Shown: one piece after another, positions 37,946 through 45,474 of the stretch | How the letters are laid out: each line of letters begins with the position of its first letter | Position numbering within the stretch: position 1 is the stretch's first letter | From: Bdellovibrio bacteriovorus | GTDB taxonomy: Bacteria > Bdellovibrionota > Bdellovibrionia > Bdellovibrionales > Bdellovibrionaceae | Assembly: GCF_001592755.1 (NCBI RefSeq) | Contig: NZ_LUKF01000001.1 | Span: 509,189 to 573,188, forward strand | Direction: 5' to 3' | DNA: 64,000 nucleotides | Program-made: the position numbers and the translations under genes | The notes under the pieces: model-generated | What the model was told of the DNA's origin: nothing | The model's database searches: none | What the model saw: only the letters and a program-made list of their open reading frames with translations

Positions 37946-37962
37946 TGCCTAAGACTTAGGCA
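37946..37962. promoter_or_regulatory. 17-bp perfect palindrome upstream of the atp promoter
   Basis: TGCCTAAG-A-CTTAGGCA overlaps the last codons of the bactofilin gene and lies 27 bp upstream of the -35 hexamer of the atp operon. No T-tract follows on either strand, so it looks like a protein-binding site rather than a terminator. Confidence 0.45.
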
Positions 37963-38314
37963 TATAGGACGCACCCTCGAAAACAACCCCTTCATCGATA
38001 CGCAAACTAGGGCTTGTCACCGTGCCTTTAAACACAGCGGGTGGGTGCATAATAACTCTGCGGCGGGCAAAGAGATTTCCCTCAACCCGGCCACTAATAA
38101 CTATAGTATCAGCCTCAATTTGGGCGGTTACAAAAGCGCCCTCATTGATAACGATGGTATCTTTAGTAAAGATTTCCCCCTTAAAATCCCCACCGATTTG
38201 CACGGTGCCCTCGAAGCTGAGCTTTCCTTCGAAATGCGTACCCTGGTCAAGAATCGCAGTGACATGACCAGAGAGGAGATCTTCTTGTAATGACGGAGGA
38301 AATGCTACTGCCAT
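37949..38314 (-). CDS. Bactofilin (polymer-forming cytoskeletal protein)
   Basis: A protein of 121 residues that is almost entirely a DUF583/bactofilin right-handed beta-helix. Short hydrophobic strands repeat, for example HFEGKLSFEGTVQIGGDFKGEI, DTIVINEGAFVTAQIEADTIVISG and RVEGNLFARRRVIMHPPAVFKG. Bactofilins assemble into filaments without nucleotide. The ATG lies 10 nt inside the end of parB, so it is the third gene of parA-parB-bactofilin and probably translationally coupled. In Myxococcus, bactofilins hold the ParABS machinery at subpolar positions. The same use here is inferred from linkage. Confidence 0.88.
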   Translation of the reverse strand: MAVAFPPSLQEDLLSGHVTAILDQGTHFEGKLSFEGTVQIGGDFKGEIFTKDTIVINEGAFVTAQIEADTIVISGRVEGNLFARRRVIMHPPAVFKGTVTSPSLRIDEGVVFEGASYMPKS

Positions 38315-39330
38315 CCTTCTTTAAGCCTATCTACTAAGTTAGTAAGTTCATCGTCTGAATAGAAGTGAATACTAATCTTACCTTTTGAGTTGGAATAATC
38401 AATGTTCACTTTCGTGCCCAGGATCTTTTGTAGTTCGTCGCCAAGACCTGCAATCAAACGTTGCGTAACATTAGAATCAAAGGAAACTGGCTCCTCTTTT
38501 TCTTCTGTTCCTTTTACAACGGCCTGCACCATTTTCTCGAGCTTACGAACCGCGATTTTTTCGTTCACAACTTTTTTCGCGAACTCAAGCTGCTTCTTTG
38601 GATCCGGCAAAGCCAAAAGAACTTTTGCGTGTCCAACAGATAAAGTGTTTTCAGAAATCATGTTTTTGATTTCTTCAGATAAAGAAAGAAGGCGCACGGC
38701 ATTTGCGACGGTCGCACGATCTTTACCTACTTTTTCAGCTACTTGCTGTTGAGATAATTTAAACTCTGTGATGAGGCGAGAATAACCTTCTGCCTCTTCA
38801 ATCGGATTCAAATCTTCACGTTGAATATTCTCAACAATCGCCAACTCAAGGGCTTGTTTGTCATCGTAATTCTTAAGGATAACTGGAACCTCATGAAGTC
38901 CCGCAAGCTGAGCCGCTCTCCAGCGACGTTCACCGGCTACGATTTCAAGTTTTCCTGCCGTCGTACGACGAGCCACGATCGGCTGAAGAATTCCATTCTC
39001 TTTAATAGACTGAGACAGCTCTTGAAGCGGCTCTTTTTCAAATGAAGTACGCGGCTGATACTTACCTGGAGAAAGTTTATCAATTCCCACTTTCCAGATT
39101 TTGCTCTCAGGATCTACGGGAGGGGCGACGGGTGTCGCTTGTTGAGAGCTCACAGGAGCAGTGGGTGTTGATGAAGTTGCTACATTATTAGATGCTGTCG
39201 CACCAGCCGGAGCTGATGCCGAAGGAGTTTTGGCTGGAATTTCTGTCGGAGCAGGTCCACCCAATAAAGAGCCTAGGCCGCGACCCAAACCCTTCTTTTT
39301 GTTTGAAGATTCAACAGCAAAATCAGACAT
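38305..39330 (-). CDS. parB: Chromosome-partitioning protein ParB
   Basis: A protein of 341 residues. The first 28 (KKKGLGRGLGSLLGGP) match the ParA-interacting Spo0J-type start. A Pro/Ala/Thr linker (about 30-75) follows. The ParB core has LSPGKYQPR, ENGILQPIVAR and the CTPase box GERRWRAAQLAG, then the HTH region (LSQQQVAEKVGKDRATVANAVRLL) and a C-terminal dimer domain. ParB loads on parS as a CTP-dependent clamp. Two perfect parS sites are at 40259 and 40781. It overlaps parA by 8 nt and the bactofilin gene by 10 nt. Confidence 0.97.
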   Translation of the reverse strand: MSDFAVESSNKKKGLGRGLGSLLGGPAPTEIPAKTPSASAPAGATASNNVATSSTPTAPVSSQQATPVAPPVDPESKIWKVGIDKLSPGKYQPRTSFEKEPLQELSQSIKENGILQPIVARRTTAGKLEIVAGERRWRAAQLAGLHEVPVILKNYDDKQALELAIVENIQREDLNPIEEAEGYSRLITEFKLSQQQVAEKVGKDRATVANAVRLLSLSEEIKNMISENTLSVGHAKVLLALPDPKKQLEFAKKVVNEKIAVRKLEKMVQAVVKGTEEKEEPVSFDSNVTQRLIAGLGDELQKILGTKVNIDYSNSKGKISIHFYSDDELTNLVDRLKEGWQ

Positions 39331-40156
39331 TTACTTCCCCTTCGTAAGCATTTTGTTCAGTCTGTGGCGCCACTTCTGAAGTCGTTTTTTGCACAGAACG
39401 CGCAATGACTTCTTTAGCTAGCTCCAAATATCTTGTCGCGCCGATGGATTTGCTGTCGTATTCGAAGATGGATTGACCATGGCTCGGTGCCTCGCTGAGG
39501 CGTACATTTCTTGGAATGATGGCGTTAAATACTTTATCGCCAAAGTGGTTCTTAATCTCAGTCACGACTTGATGGCTAAGATTGTTACGGCTATCGAACA
39601 TCGTTAGAACGATGCCTTCGATATGCAATTGCGGATTCAAATTCTTTTTGATTAAGCCCGCTGTATTTAGAAGTTGGCTCAATCCTTCAAGTGCATAGTA
39701 CTCACACTGAAGTGGTACTAAGAAACTATCTGCCGCATTCAAAGCATTTAAAGTAATTAGACCTAATGATGGTGGGCAGTCGATAATCACGAAGTCATAT
39801 TGATCAGCCACTGTCGCGATCGCTTGTTTAAGGCGATATTCACGATGCGGCATATCAACAAGTTCAATCTCTGCTCCGACTAGATCAGGATTAGCCGTGG
39901 ATACCTTCAAGTTACCATTTGCTGTATTTTGAGTAGCCTCGGTCAAAGTTTTTTCGCCGATGAGTACGTGGTAGCTATTCGCATCCTGGCTTTCGTACCT
40001 TTTGATACCCAAACCGCTCGAAGCATTACCTTGAGGATCCATATCGATCAAAAGAACTCTTTTTCCGAGAGTAGCCAGGGCAGAAGAGATATTAACAGAC
40101 GTCGTTGTCTTGCCTACGCCACCTTTTTGGTTAGCTATACAGATCGTTTTTGCCAT
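39323..40156 (-). CDS. parA: Chromosome-partitioning ATPase ParA (Soj)
   Basis: A protein of 277 residues. The deviant Walker A KGGVGKTTTSVN has the signature lysine (KGGVGKT). Further motifs are VLLIDMDPQGNASSG, DFVIIDCPPSLG and VPLQCEYYALEGL. ParA forms ATP-dependent dimers on DNA and moves ParB-parS complexes. The ATG at 40156 has AAGGAGG at the right distance. The frame is open 16 codons upstream but without family features. It is the first gene of the parA-parB-bactofilin operon, beginning about 100 bp from a parS. Confidence 0.97.
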   Translation of the reverse strand: MAKTICIANQKGGVGKTTTSVNISSALATLGKRVLLIDMDPQGNASSGLGIKRYESQDANSYHVLIGEKTLTEATQNTANGNLKVSTANPDLVGAEIELVDMPHREYRLKQAIATVADQYDFVIIDCPPSLGLITLNALNAADSFLVPLQCEYYALEGLSQLLNTAGLIKKNLNPQLHIEGIVLTMFDSRNNLSHQVVTEIKNHFGDKVFNAIIPRNVRLSEAPSHGQSIFEYDSKSIGATRYLELAKEVIARSVQKTTSEVAPQTEQNAYEGEVNV

Positions 40157-40258
40157 TTTTCCTCCTTGAGACTCAAAAGTCGGACTTTTTGGAAAAACTT
40201 GCAAGAATAAAGACTAGTTTTTCGCGCCACACCTTATGATTTTTTGAAAATCAGCCGA

Positions 40259-40274
40259 TGTTCCACGTGGAACA
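40259..40274. promoter_or_regulatory. parS: parS centromere site 1
   Basis: The 16-bp palindrome TGTTCCACGTGGAACA matches the conserved bacterial parS consensus, a perfect inverted repeat. It ends 3 nt before the ATG of the lipoprotein gene at 40278 and so covers that gene's ribosome binding region. Confidence 0.95.
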
Positions 40275-40277
40275 ACC

Positions 40278-40778
40278 ATGTTTTTACGAATTATCTGCCT
40301 AATCATTCTTTCTTTCGCACTTTCTGCGTGTAATAAGCCGGATCCAAACCCCGAGCTGAAGGATCCTATTTATTCAGACCTATCAGCGACTCTCGCAGCA
40401 ACAACTCAAGCGATTGAAGCTGAAAAGAAAGCTCTTGAGGGATTTCAGAAAGAACTGTCTGAAGTAGTTCCGCAAACGGGGCAAATCAAGTACGCGCAGA
40501 AGAGAGTTTTCGACTCTCAACAAAAGATCGCACGCCTAGAACAAGAACAGCACTACTACGAACTAAAAATCGAAGCTCGAAAGAAATCATCGAGGAAATC
40601 TTATATGGCGGCCTTTAAAAAGGGTGAATCCTGGCCCAATCCCAAAGAATTCGAAGATTATCAGGCCGAAAAGAAGTTTCGAGAGGCCAAAAGAACCTGG
40701 GACGTGAAACAACGAATGCAAGAGCTGGGTGTTGGAGAAGAAAAAGCCCCAGCGGCACCGGCTGAGGCTCAACATTAG
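40278..40778 (+). CDS. Small coiled-coil lipoprotein between two parS sites
   Basis: A protein of 166 residues with a lipoprotein signal (MFLRIICLIILSFALSAC, lipobox LSAC, C18). The mature part is almost all charged helix (about 40-140), likely coiled coil, with an Ala/Pro-rich end. No enzyme motif is visible and I do not recognise the family. Its ATG lies 3 nt after one parS and its stop 2 nt before another. It is the only plus-strand gene between parA and rsmG. The only Shine-Dalgarno-like bases (GGAA) are part of parS, so ParB loading could affect its expression. Confidence 0.72.
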   Translation: MFLRIICLIILSFALSACNKPDPNPELKDPIYSDLSATLAATTQAIEAEKKALEGFQKELSEVVPQTGQIKYAQKRVFDSQQKIARLEQEQHYYELKIEARKKSSRKSYMAAFKKGESWPNPKEFEDYQAEKKFREAKRTWDVKQRMQELGVGEEKAPAAPAEAQH

Positions 40779-40780
40779 AA

Positions 40781-40796
40781 TGTTCCACGTGGAACA
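40781..40796. promoter_or_regulatory. parS: parS centromere site 2
   Basis: A second exact copy of TGTTCCACGTGGAACA, 507 bp after the end of the first, lying in the gap between the lipoprotein stop and the convergent rsmG stop. Confidence 0.95.
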
Positions 40797-40803
40797 TTGG
40801 CGT

Positions 40804-41469
40804 TTAGGCGATTTTCTCTGTTTTAACGACCGAAAACTTCACCGCTCCCACTGGAAGTTTGTATTCGCCCACAAGTGATGGCGTCCATATAGAGCAAAGC
40901 TGGGTTGGAATCTCTCCGACCTCAATACCCCACTCTTCACTCTTTAAATGGTACAAAGAACCACCTTTTGGCATAAATCTACGAGCAAGAAGAATCGTAC
41001 GGGAAATATTCGCAAATCCACGAGTGATAGCAAAGTTCACACTGTTTTCCGCCAAAGACTCCACCGTTTTATTTTCAACGGACACATTCGAGAGTTTTAA
41101 CGATGAGGCCACGTGACTTAAGAACTCACACTTTTTTTGATCGACTTCGACCAGAACGACCTGAACTTGTGGGTTCAGAATCGCAAACACCAACCCCGGA
41201 AATCCATTACCGCTTCCAAGATCAAATATCTTATCGATCTTCGCATTTGATTTATGAATTGCTTGCGACGCCAAGATAGAGTCTGCGAAATGAATGGCAT
41301 CAGCGACAAACACCGTCTTCGGTGAAATCAAGCTGAGCGTACGATTAAATTTAAGAAGCTCTTCGTGATAAGCCTTAAGTCGAGTCTTAACCTCAGGACT
41401 TAGATCTGGAAACCATTCATCAATTCGCCAATATATGGTCGGAGCGTCCTGCTGATCCTTGTTGTTCAA
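40804..41469 (-). CDS. rsmG: RsmG, 16S rRNA m7G527 methyltransferase
   Basis: A protein of 221 residues with the SAM-binding motif FDLGSGNGFPGLVFAI and the GidB core (LVEVDQKKCEFLSHVASSL, ITRGFANISR). It methylates G527 of 16S rRNA. The start is TTG at 41469, with AAGGAG about 8 nt upstream. It lies 50 nt inside the end of mnmG, an overlap consistent with coupling. It stands in the common mnmE-mnmG-rsmG-parA-parB order near the origin. Confidence 0.93.
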   Translation of the reverse strand: MNNKDQQDAPTIYWRIDEWFPDLSPEVKTRLKAYHEELLKFNRTLSLISPKTVFVADAIHFADSILASQAIHKSNAKIDKIFDLGSGNGFPGLVFAILNPQVQVVLVEVDQKKCEFLSHVASSLKLSNVSVENKTVESLAENSVNFAITRGFANISRTILLARRFMPKGGSLYHLKSEEWGIEVGEIPTQLCSIWTPSLVGEYKLPVGAVKFSVVKTEKIA

Positions 41470-43348
41470 GTCCCATCTCCTTGATCTTTTTGTGACCTTT
41501 TAGATGGATCATTATAGCCTGAATTGCAGATGGATTGACACCACTTATGCGTTGGGCTTGGCCTAAGGTACGTGGCTTAACGCGTTGCAGCTTATCCTTC
41601 TCTTCATTAGAGAGACCGCGGATATCGGCATAAATAAGATCTTCCGGAAGCACCATTTCTTCTAATCTTTTCGACTGATTGATGAGCTCCATCTGTCTTT
41701 TTACGTAACCAGAGTATTTCACCTCAATTTCAACAGGTTCGCTGACATTTGGGTCCGCATCCACGGTGAAATTAAGCTGTTCTAAGTGCGAACAAGAAAT
41801 TTCAGGTCGGCGCAGCAACTCTTCGAAAGTTAAAGACTTTGTTAGTTCTGGAGTCGGAAATGTCGCCAACAACTCTTGAACATCTTTAGTTGGATAAACC
41901 TTTTCAGAGCGCAGTCTTTCAAGCAAGTTTTTACGTTTCGACTGAAGATCACCCAAGATTTGCAAAGAAGCTTCAGAAACAATACCGATCTTTGAAGCGA
42001 TAGCCCCTAACCTGTCGATAGTATTATCTTCTCTCAGAACCAAACGATGTTCTGCGCGTGACGTGAACATGCGATAAGGTTCGCGCGTTCCTTTCGTCAC
42101 AAGATCATCGATAAGTACGCCAATATAGGCTTCGTCGCGGTTCAAAATAAACTCATCACGACCCAAAATACTGTGAGCCGCGTTTACGCCGGCAACAAAT
42201 CCTTGAACGGCCGCTTCTTCATAACCAGAAGTTCCATTGATTTGACCTGCTAAAAAGAGCTGACGAATCGTGCGTGTTTCAAGGCGATGCCAAATCTGTG
42301 TCGGTTCAATATAGTCGTACTCAACAGCATATCCGTAACGAACTACCTTTACGTTTTCTAAACCAGGGATAGTCTTTAAAAACGCATCTTGAACATCTTC
42401 AGGCAAGCTAGTTGAAATTCCCTGAAGATAAATAAGATCCGTATTTAAACCCTCAGGCTCTAAGAAAGTCTGATGGCTGTTTTTTTCTGCGAAACGAGTG
42501 ATCTTATCTTCAATCGAAGGACAATAGCGAGGCCCCACTCCTTCAATAATTCCGCAGAACATAGGAGATTTATCTAAGTTCGCGCGAATAATTTCGTGAG
42601 TTTGTTCGGTTGTACGAGTCAGATAACAAAGAATTTGCGGAAGCTTTAATTGATTGGAAGAGCGATAGCTAAAAGGATAAACCTTTTCATCGCCTGCTTG
42701 AGGAATCGTTTTAGCCCAATCAATACTGTCTTTATGTAGACGTGCTGGTGTTCCCGTTTTTAAGCGCTTCACTTCAAAACCGAATTGCGCCAACTGATCT
42801 GAGAGACCAATTGAAGGCTTATCACCCACACGGCCGCCCGCCTCTTGGCGAAGACCGATATGCATAACACCATTCATGAAGGTGCCAGTTGTGATGATGG
42901 TCGCCTTGGCGAAAATTTCAGATCCGTCCTGAAGAACCACACCAACGCAAAGATCTTTTTCTAGGATAAGGCGTTTTACTTCACCCTCAAGAAGATCCAA
43001 GTTCGGTTGGTTTTTCAAAGCGTCGGTTTGAAATTGAGAATAAAGATGTTTGTCGTTTTGAACACGAGTTCCGCGAACCGCAGGGCCTTTAGAAGAGTTC
43101 AAGCGTTTGTACTGGATCGTGGTTTCATCGGCCGCCACACCCATTTGTCCGCCCAACACATCAAGTTCACGAACCATGTGGCCTTTTGCTAAACCACCGA
43201 TAGAAGGATTGCAGCTCATGTAAGCGATGCGGTTGATGTTGGAAGTAATCATCAATGTTTGAAGTCCAAGGCGTGCTGAAGCCAAACAAGCTTCAACGCC
43301 TGCATGTCCTGCACCGACGACAATCACATCATACTTTTTAGAATTCAT
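41420..43348 (-). CDS. mnmG: MnmG (GidA), tRNA U34 modification FAD enzyme
   Basis: A protein of 642 residues. The FAD-binding start VIVVGAGHAGVEACLASARLG is followed by SCNPSIGGLAKGHMVRELDVLGG and the conserved C-terminal GidA helical domain. With MnmE it adds the carboxymethylaminomethyl group to the wobble uridine of certain tRNAs. I use the ATG at 43348, 2 nt after the mnmE stop with GGGAAG upstream. The frame extends six codons upstream. Confidence 0.96.
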   Translation of the reverse strand: MNSKKYDVIVVGAGHAGVEACLASARLGLQTLMITSNINRIAYMSCNPSIGGLAKGHMVRELDVLGGQMGVAADETTIQYKRLNSSKGPAVRGTRVQNDKHLYSQFQTDALKNQPNLDLLEGEVKRLILEKDLCVGVVLQDGSEIFAKATIITTGTFMNGVMHIGLRQEAGGRVGDKPSIGLSDQLAQFGFEVKRLKTGTPARLHKDSIDWAKTIPQAGDEKVYPFSYRSSNQLKLPQILCYLTRTTEQTHEIIRANLDKSPMFCGIIEGVGPRYCPSIEDKITRFAEKNSHQTFLEPEGLNTDLIYLQGISTSLPEDVQDAFLKTIPGLENVKVVRYGYAVEYDYIEPTQIWHRLETRTIRQLFLAGQINGTSGYEEAAVQGFVAGVNAAHSILGRDEFILNRDEAYIGVLIDDLVTKGTREPYRMFTSRAEHRLVLREDNTIDRLGAIASKIGIVSEASLQILGDLQSKRKNLLERLRSEKVYPTKDVQELLATFPTPELTKSLTFEELLRRPEISCSHLEQLNFTVDADPNVSEPVEIEVKYSGYVKRQMELINQSKRLEEMVLPEDLIYADIRGLSNEEKDKLQRVKPRTLGQAQRISGVNPSAIQAIMIHLKGHKKIKEMGLEQQGSAGRSDHILAN

Positions 43349-43350
43349 AG

Positions 43351-44793
43351 TTACTTCCCGATACAAAACTCTTTAAACACACGATCCATGATTTGATCAT
43401 CAAAGCGTTTGCCTAAAGTTTCTTGGATGGCGATCAAGGCTTCTTTAAATTCCAATGCCAGGAACTCTTCACCTAAGCCGTCTTCAACAACACTCTTAGC
43501 GCGCTTTGTGTTCTCAAGAGCTCGCGAAAGATTTTCGAGATGACGAGAGTTGGAAATCAAAACAGTGTTTTCCATCTGCAAGTCTGCAAATTCATTCACG
43601 AGTTCATCAAGGACTTGGGCACGCACCTTTTTATCAAGAGCGCTTACAAAGAACACTTTTCTTTTGAAGAAGCCTTCTAAGTCCCCGATTTTTTGGAAAA
43701 ATTTACTGTTTTTAAGGGCATTTTCGACAGTTTTTCTATCAGGAAGACCCGATAAACGGTCTGTTTTATTAGCTAAAATATAAGTTCTTTGAGGGTCTAA
43801 ACCATCCAAAATGGTGACTTCTTCTGGCGAAATCCCTTTTTCAATATCAAAGACGAAGAACACGACATCCGATTCACCAGTGGCCTCACGGCTTCTTTGA
43901 ATACCGATCTTTTCAACTAAGTCCGACACGGATTCGCGTAGACCGGCCGTATCTAGGAACGTGAATTTCACGCCCTTATAGCTTGTGTCTCCATGAATCA
44001 CATCACGAGTGGTTCCTGGGATATCTGTGACGATAGCTCTTTCGTCTTCTAAGAAAAGATTTAAAAGGCTCGATTTACCCACGTTCGGAAGACCCGTTAA
44101 AACAACGCGGAAACCATCTTTTAAAAGGCGTCCCACCTTGAAAGTAGAAACCAATTCTTCAAGTCCACTTTGAATTTTTTCAAGACGTGCGATCACAACG
44201 CTGTCTTCAACAACCTGAATACCTTCAGTCGAAAAATCAATTCCTGCTTCAGCCAATGCCAGAACCCAAGTCATATCATCTTCGATGACTTCTAGTTTTT
44301 GCGACACAGATCCTTTAAGCTGACGAAGCGCCAGGCGAGCCGCTTGCTGACTTTGACTTTCAATCAAAGAAAGAACGCTTTCCGCCTGAACTAAATCTAA
44401 TTTTCCATTCATGAACGCACGATAAGTGAACTCACCGCGATCTGCGGGACGTGCGCCAAGAAGAACTAACTGTTGAAGAATGCTTTGGCAAATCACCGGA
44501 CTTCCATGGCAGGAAATTTCGATAACTTCTTCGCCAGTGAAAGAGCGGCCGTGTTTGAAGTAGGTTGCCAAAACCTCGTCAATCTCTTCAGCTTCTTGGT
44601 TCCCTTGAGCAAGGGATTTTAAACTACCAAAATAAGCTTTATGAGACTCAGGATGTTCAGGCAAAAAAGAACAGATTTTTGAAACGATGGAATAAGTGTT
44701 GGGACCACTCACACGAATGACGGAAATACCGCCGACTCCGTGAGGAGTGGAGACCGCACAAATTGTGTCTTTATCACGATCCCCACGAAACAT
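43351..44793 (-). CDS. mnmE: MnmE (TrmE), tRNA modification GTPase
   Basis: A protein of 480 residues. The N-terminal tetrahydrofolate-binding domain begins DTICAVSTPHGVGGISVIRVSG. The inserted G domain has G1 GLPNVGKSSL, G2 PGTTRD, G3 DTAG and G4 NKTD. The C-terminus ends with the FCIGK motif whose cysteine is conserved. It works with MnmG in wobble-uridine modification. It is separated from jag by 70 nt containing a GCGCC-CGAA-GGCGC hairpin (44826-44839). Confidence 0.96.
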   Translation of the reverse strand: MFRGDRDKDTICAVSTPHGVGGISVIRVSGPNTYSIVSKICSFLPEHPESHKAYFGSLKSLAQGNQEAEEIDEVLATYFKHGRSFTGEEVIEISCHGSPVICQSILQQLVLLGARPADRGEFTYRAFMNGKLDLVQAESVLSLIESQSQQAARLALRQLKGSVSQKLEVIEDDMTWVLALAEAGIDFSTEGIQVVEDSVVIARLEKIQSGLEELVSTFKVGRLLKDGFRVVLTGLPNVGKSSLLNLFLEDERAIVTDIPGTTRDVIHGDTSYKGVKFTFLDTAGLRESVSDLVEKIGIQRSREATGESDVVFFVFDIEKGISPEEVTILDGLDPQRTYILANKTDRLSGLPDRKTVENALKNSKFFQKIGDLEGFFKRKVFFVSALDKKVRAQVLDELVNEFADLQMENTVLISNSRHLENLSRALENTKRAKSVVEDGLGEEFLALEFKEALIAIQETLGKRFDDQIMDRVFKEFCIGK

Positions 44794-44863
44794 TGAAACT
44801 CCTCTTGATTACTGCTTCAGCCTACGCGCCCGAAGGCGCTTCAGCTCTGCCGGCTGCCGCCGA

Positions 44864-45424
44864 TTAATCCTGTACTACTGCAGAGTCGTCTGCAGAGCCT
44901 TGAGATTGTCCTTTTGCTGGATAAATTTTGATCTTTTTGTAAAGGCCATCACCTAATGAGCGGCTTTTTACGCGTGGATCTTTCGCAAGATATTGGTGAA
45001 CAACTTTGCGATCTTTTGGTGGCAATGCACGGTAGTAAACTGATTTACCTTGTTCGATGCAGATAGCTTTTAAGTTTTCTGCACGCTCAATCAATGCATT
45101 TGCAGACTCATCACGGTATCCACCACAGTCTACTGTGATGTTCGTTTTGTCTTCTGGGAAATTGTGTTGAACGACGCGCTTAAGGAACAATTGGAAAGCG
45201 TCTAGCATCTGACCTTTTTTATCTTTAAGGATTTCTTCGTCAGCACCGTTGAATTCTACAGCTAGTGTAGATCCGCCGTCTTCTTCCTTCTCAGTTCTGA
45301 GTTCGAAAGTAAGATCGAATTGTGCTTTTTCGATGATCCCCTCTAAGGTCTTTTGAATAAGTGCCTCAACTTCGCTGTTAGCACCTTTGCTTTTTCCCCC
45401 GAAAAGCTTGCTAAAAAAACCCAT
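44864..45424 (-). CDS. Jag/KhpB-like RNA-binding protein (KH and R3H domains)
   Basis: A protein of 186 residues. A Jag-N-like lysine-rich start (GFFSKLFGGKSKG) precedes a KH-like part (about 60-115) and an R3H domain (about 120-170: LPPKDRKVVHQYLAKDPRVKSRSLGDG). SpoIIIJ-associated proteins of this kind bind RNA and are almost always next to yidC, as here. The R3H signature R-x4-H is read as RKVVH. Cytoplasmic. Confidence 0.85.
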   Translation of the reverse strand: MGFFSKLFGGKSKGANSEVEALIQKTLEGIIEKAQFDLTFELRTEKEEDGGSTLAVEFNGADEEILKDKKGQMLDAFQLFLKRVVQHNFPEDKTNITVDCGGYRDESANALIERAENLKAICIEQGKSVYYRALPPKDRKVVHQYLAKDPRVKSRSLGDGLYKKIKIYPAKGQSQGSADDSAVVQD

Positions 45425-45474
45425 TTTACCTCCTAGGTATAAAAGTCTATTTCAAACAGAGCCCTTAAAAGCTC

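Noticed and set aside
41420..41469. rsmG start inside mnmG as a possible misassembly
   Set aside because: The 50-nt overlap keeps both reading frames intact, and AAGGAG precedes the TTG start. Such overlaps are common in this gene pair.
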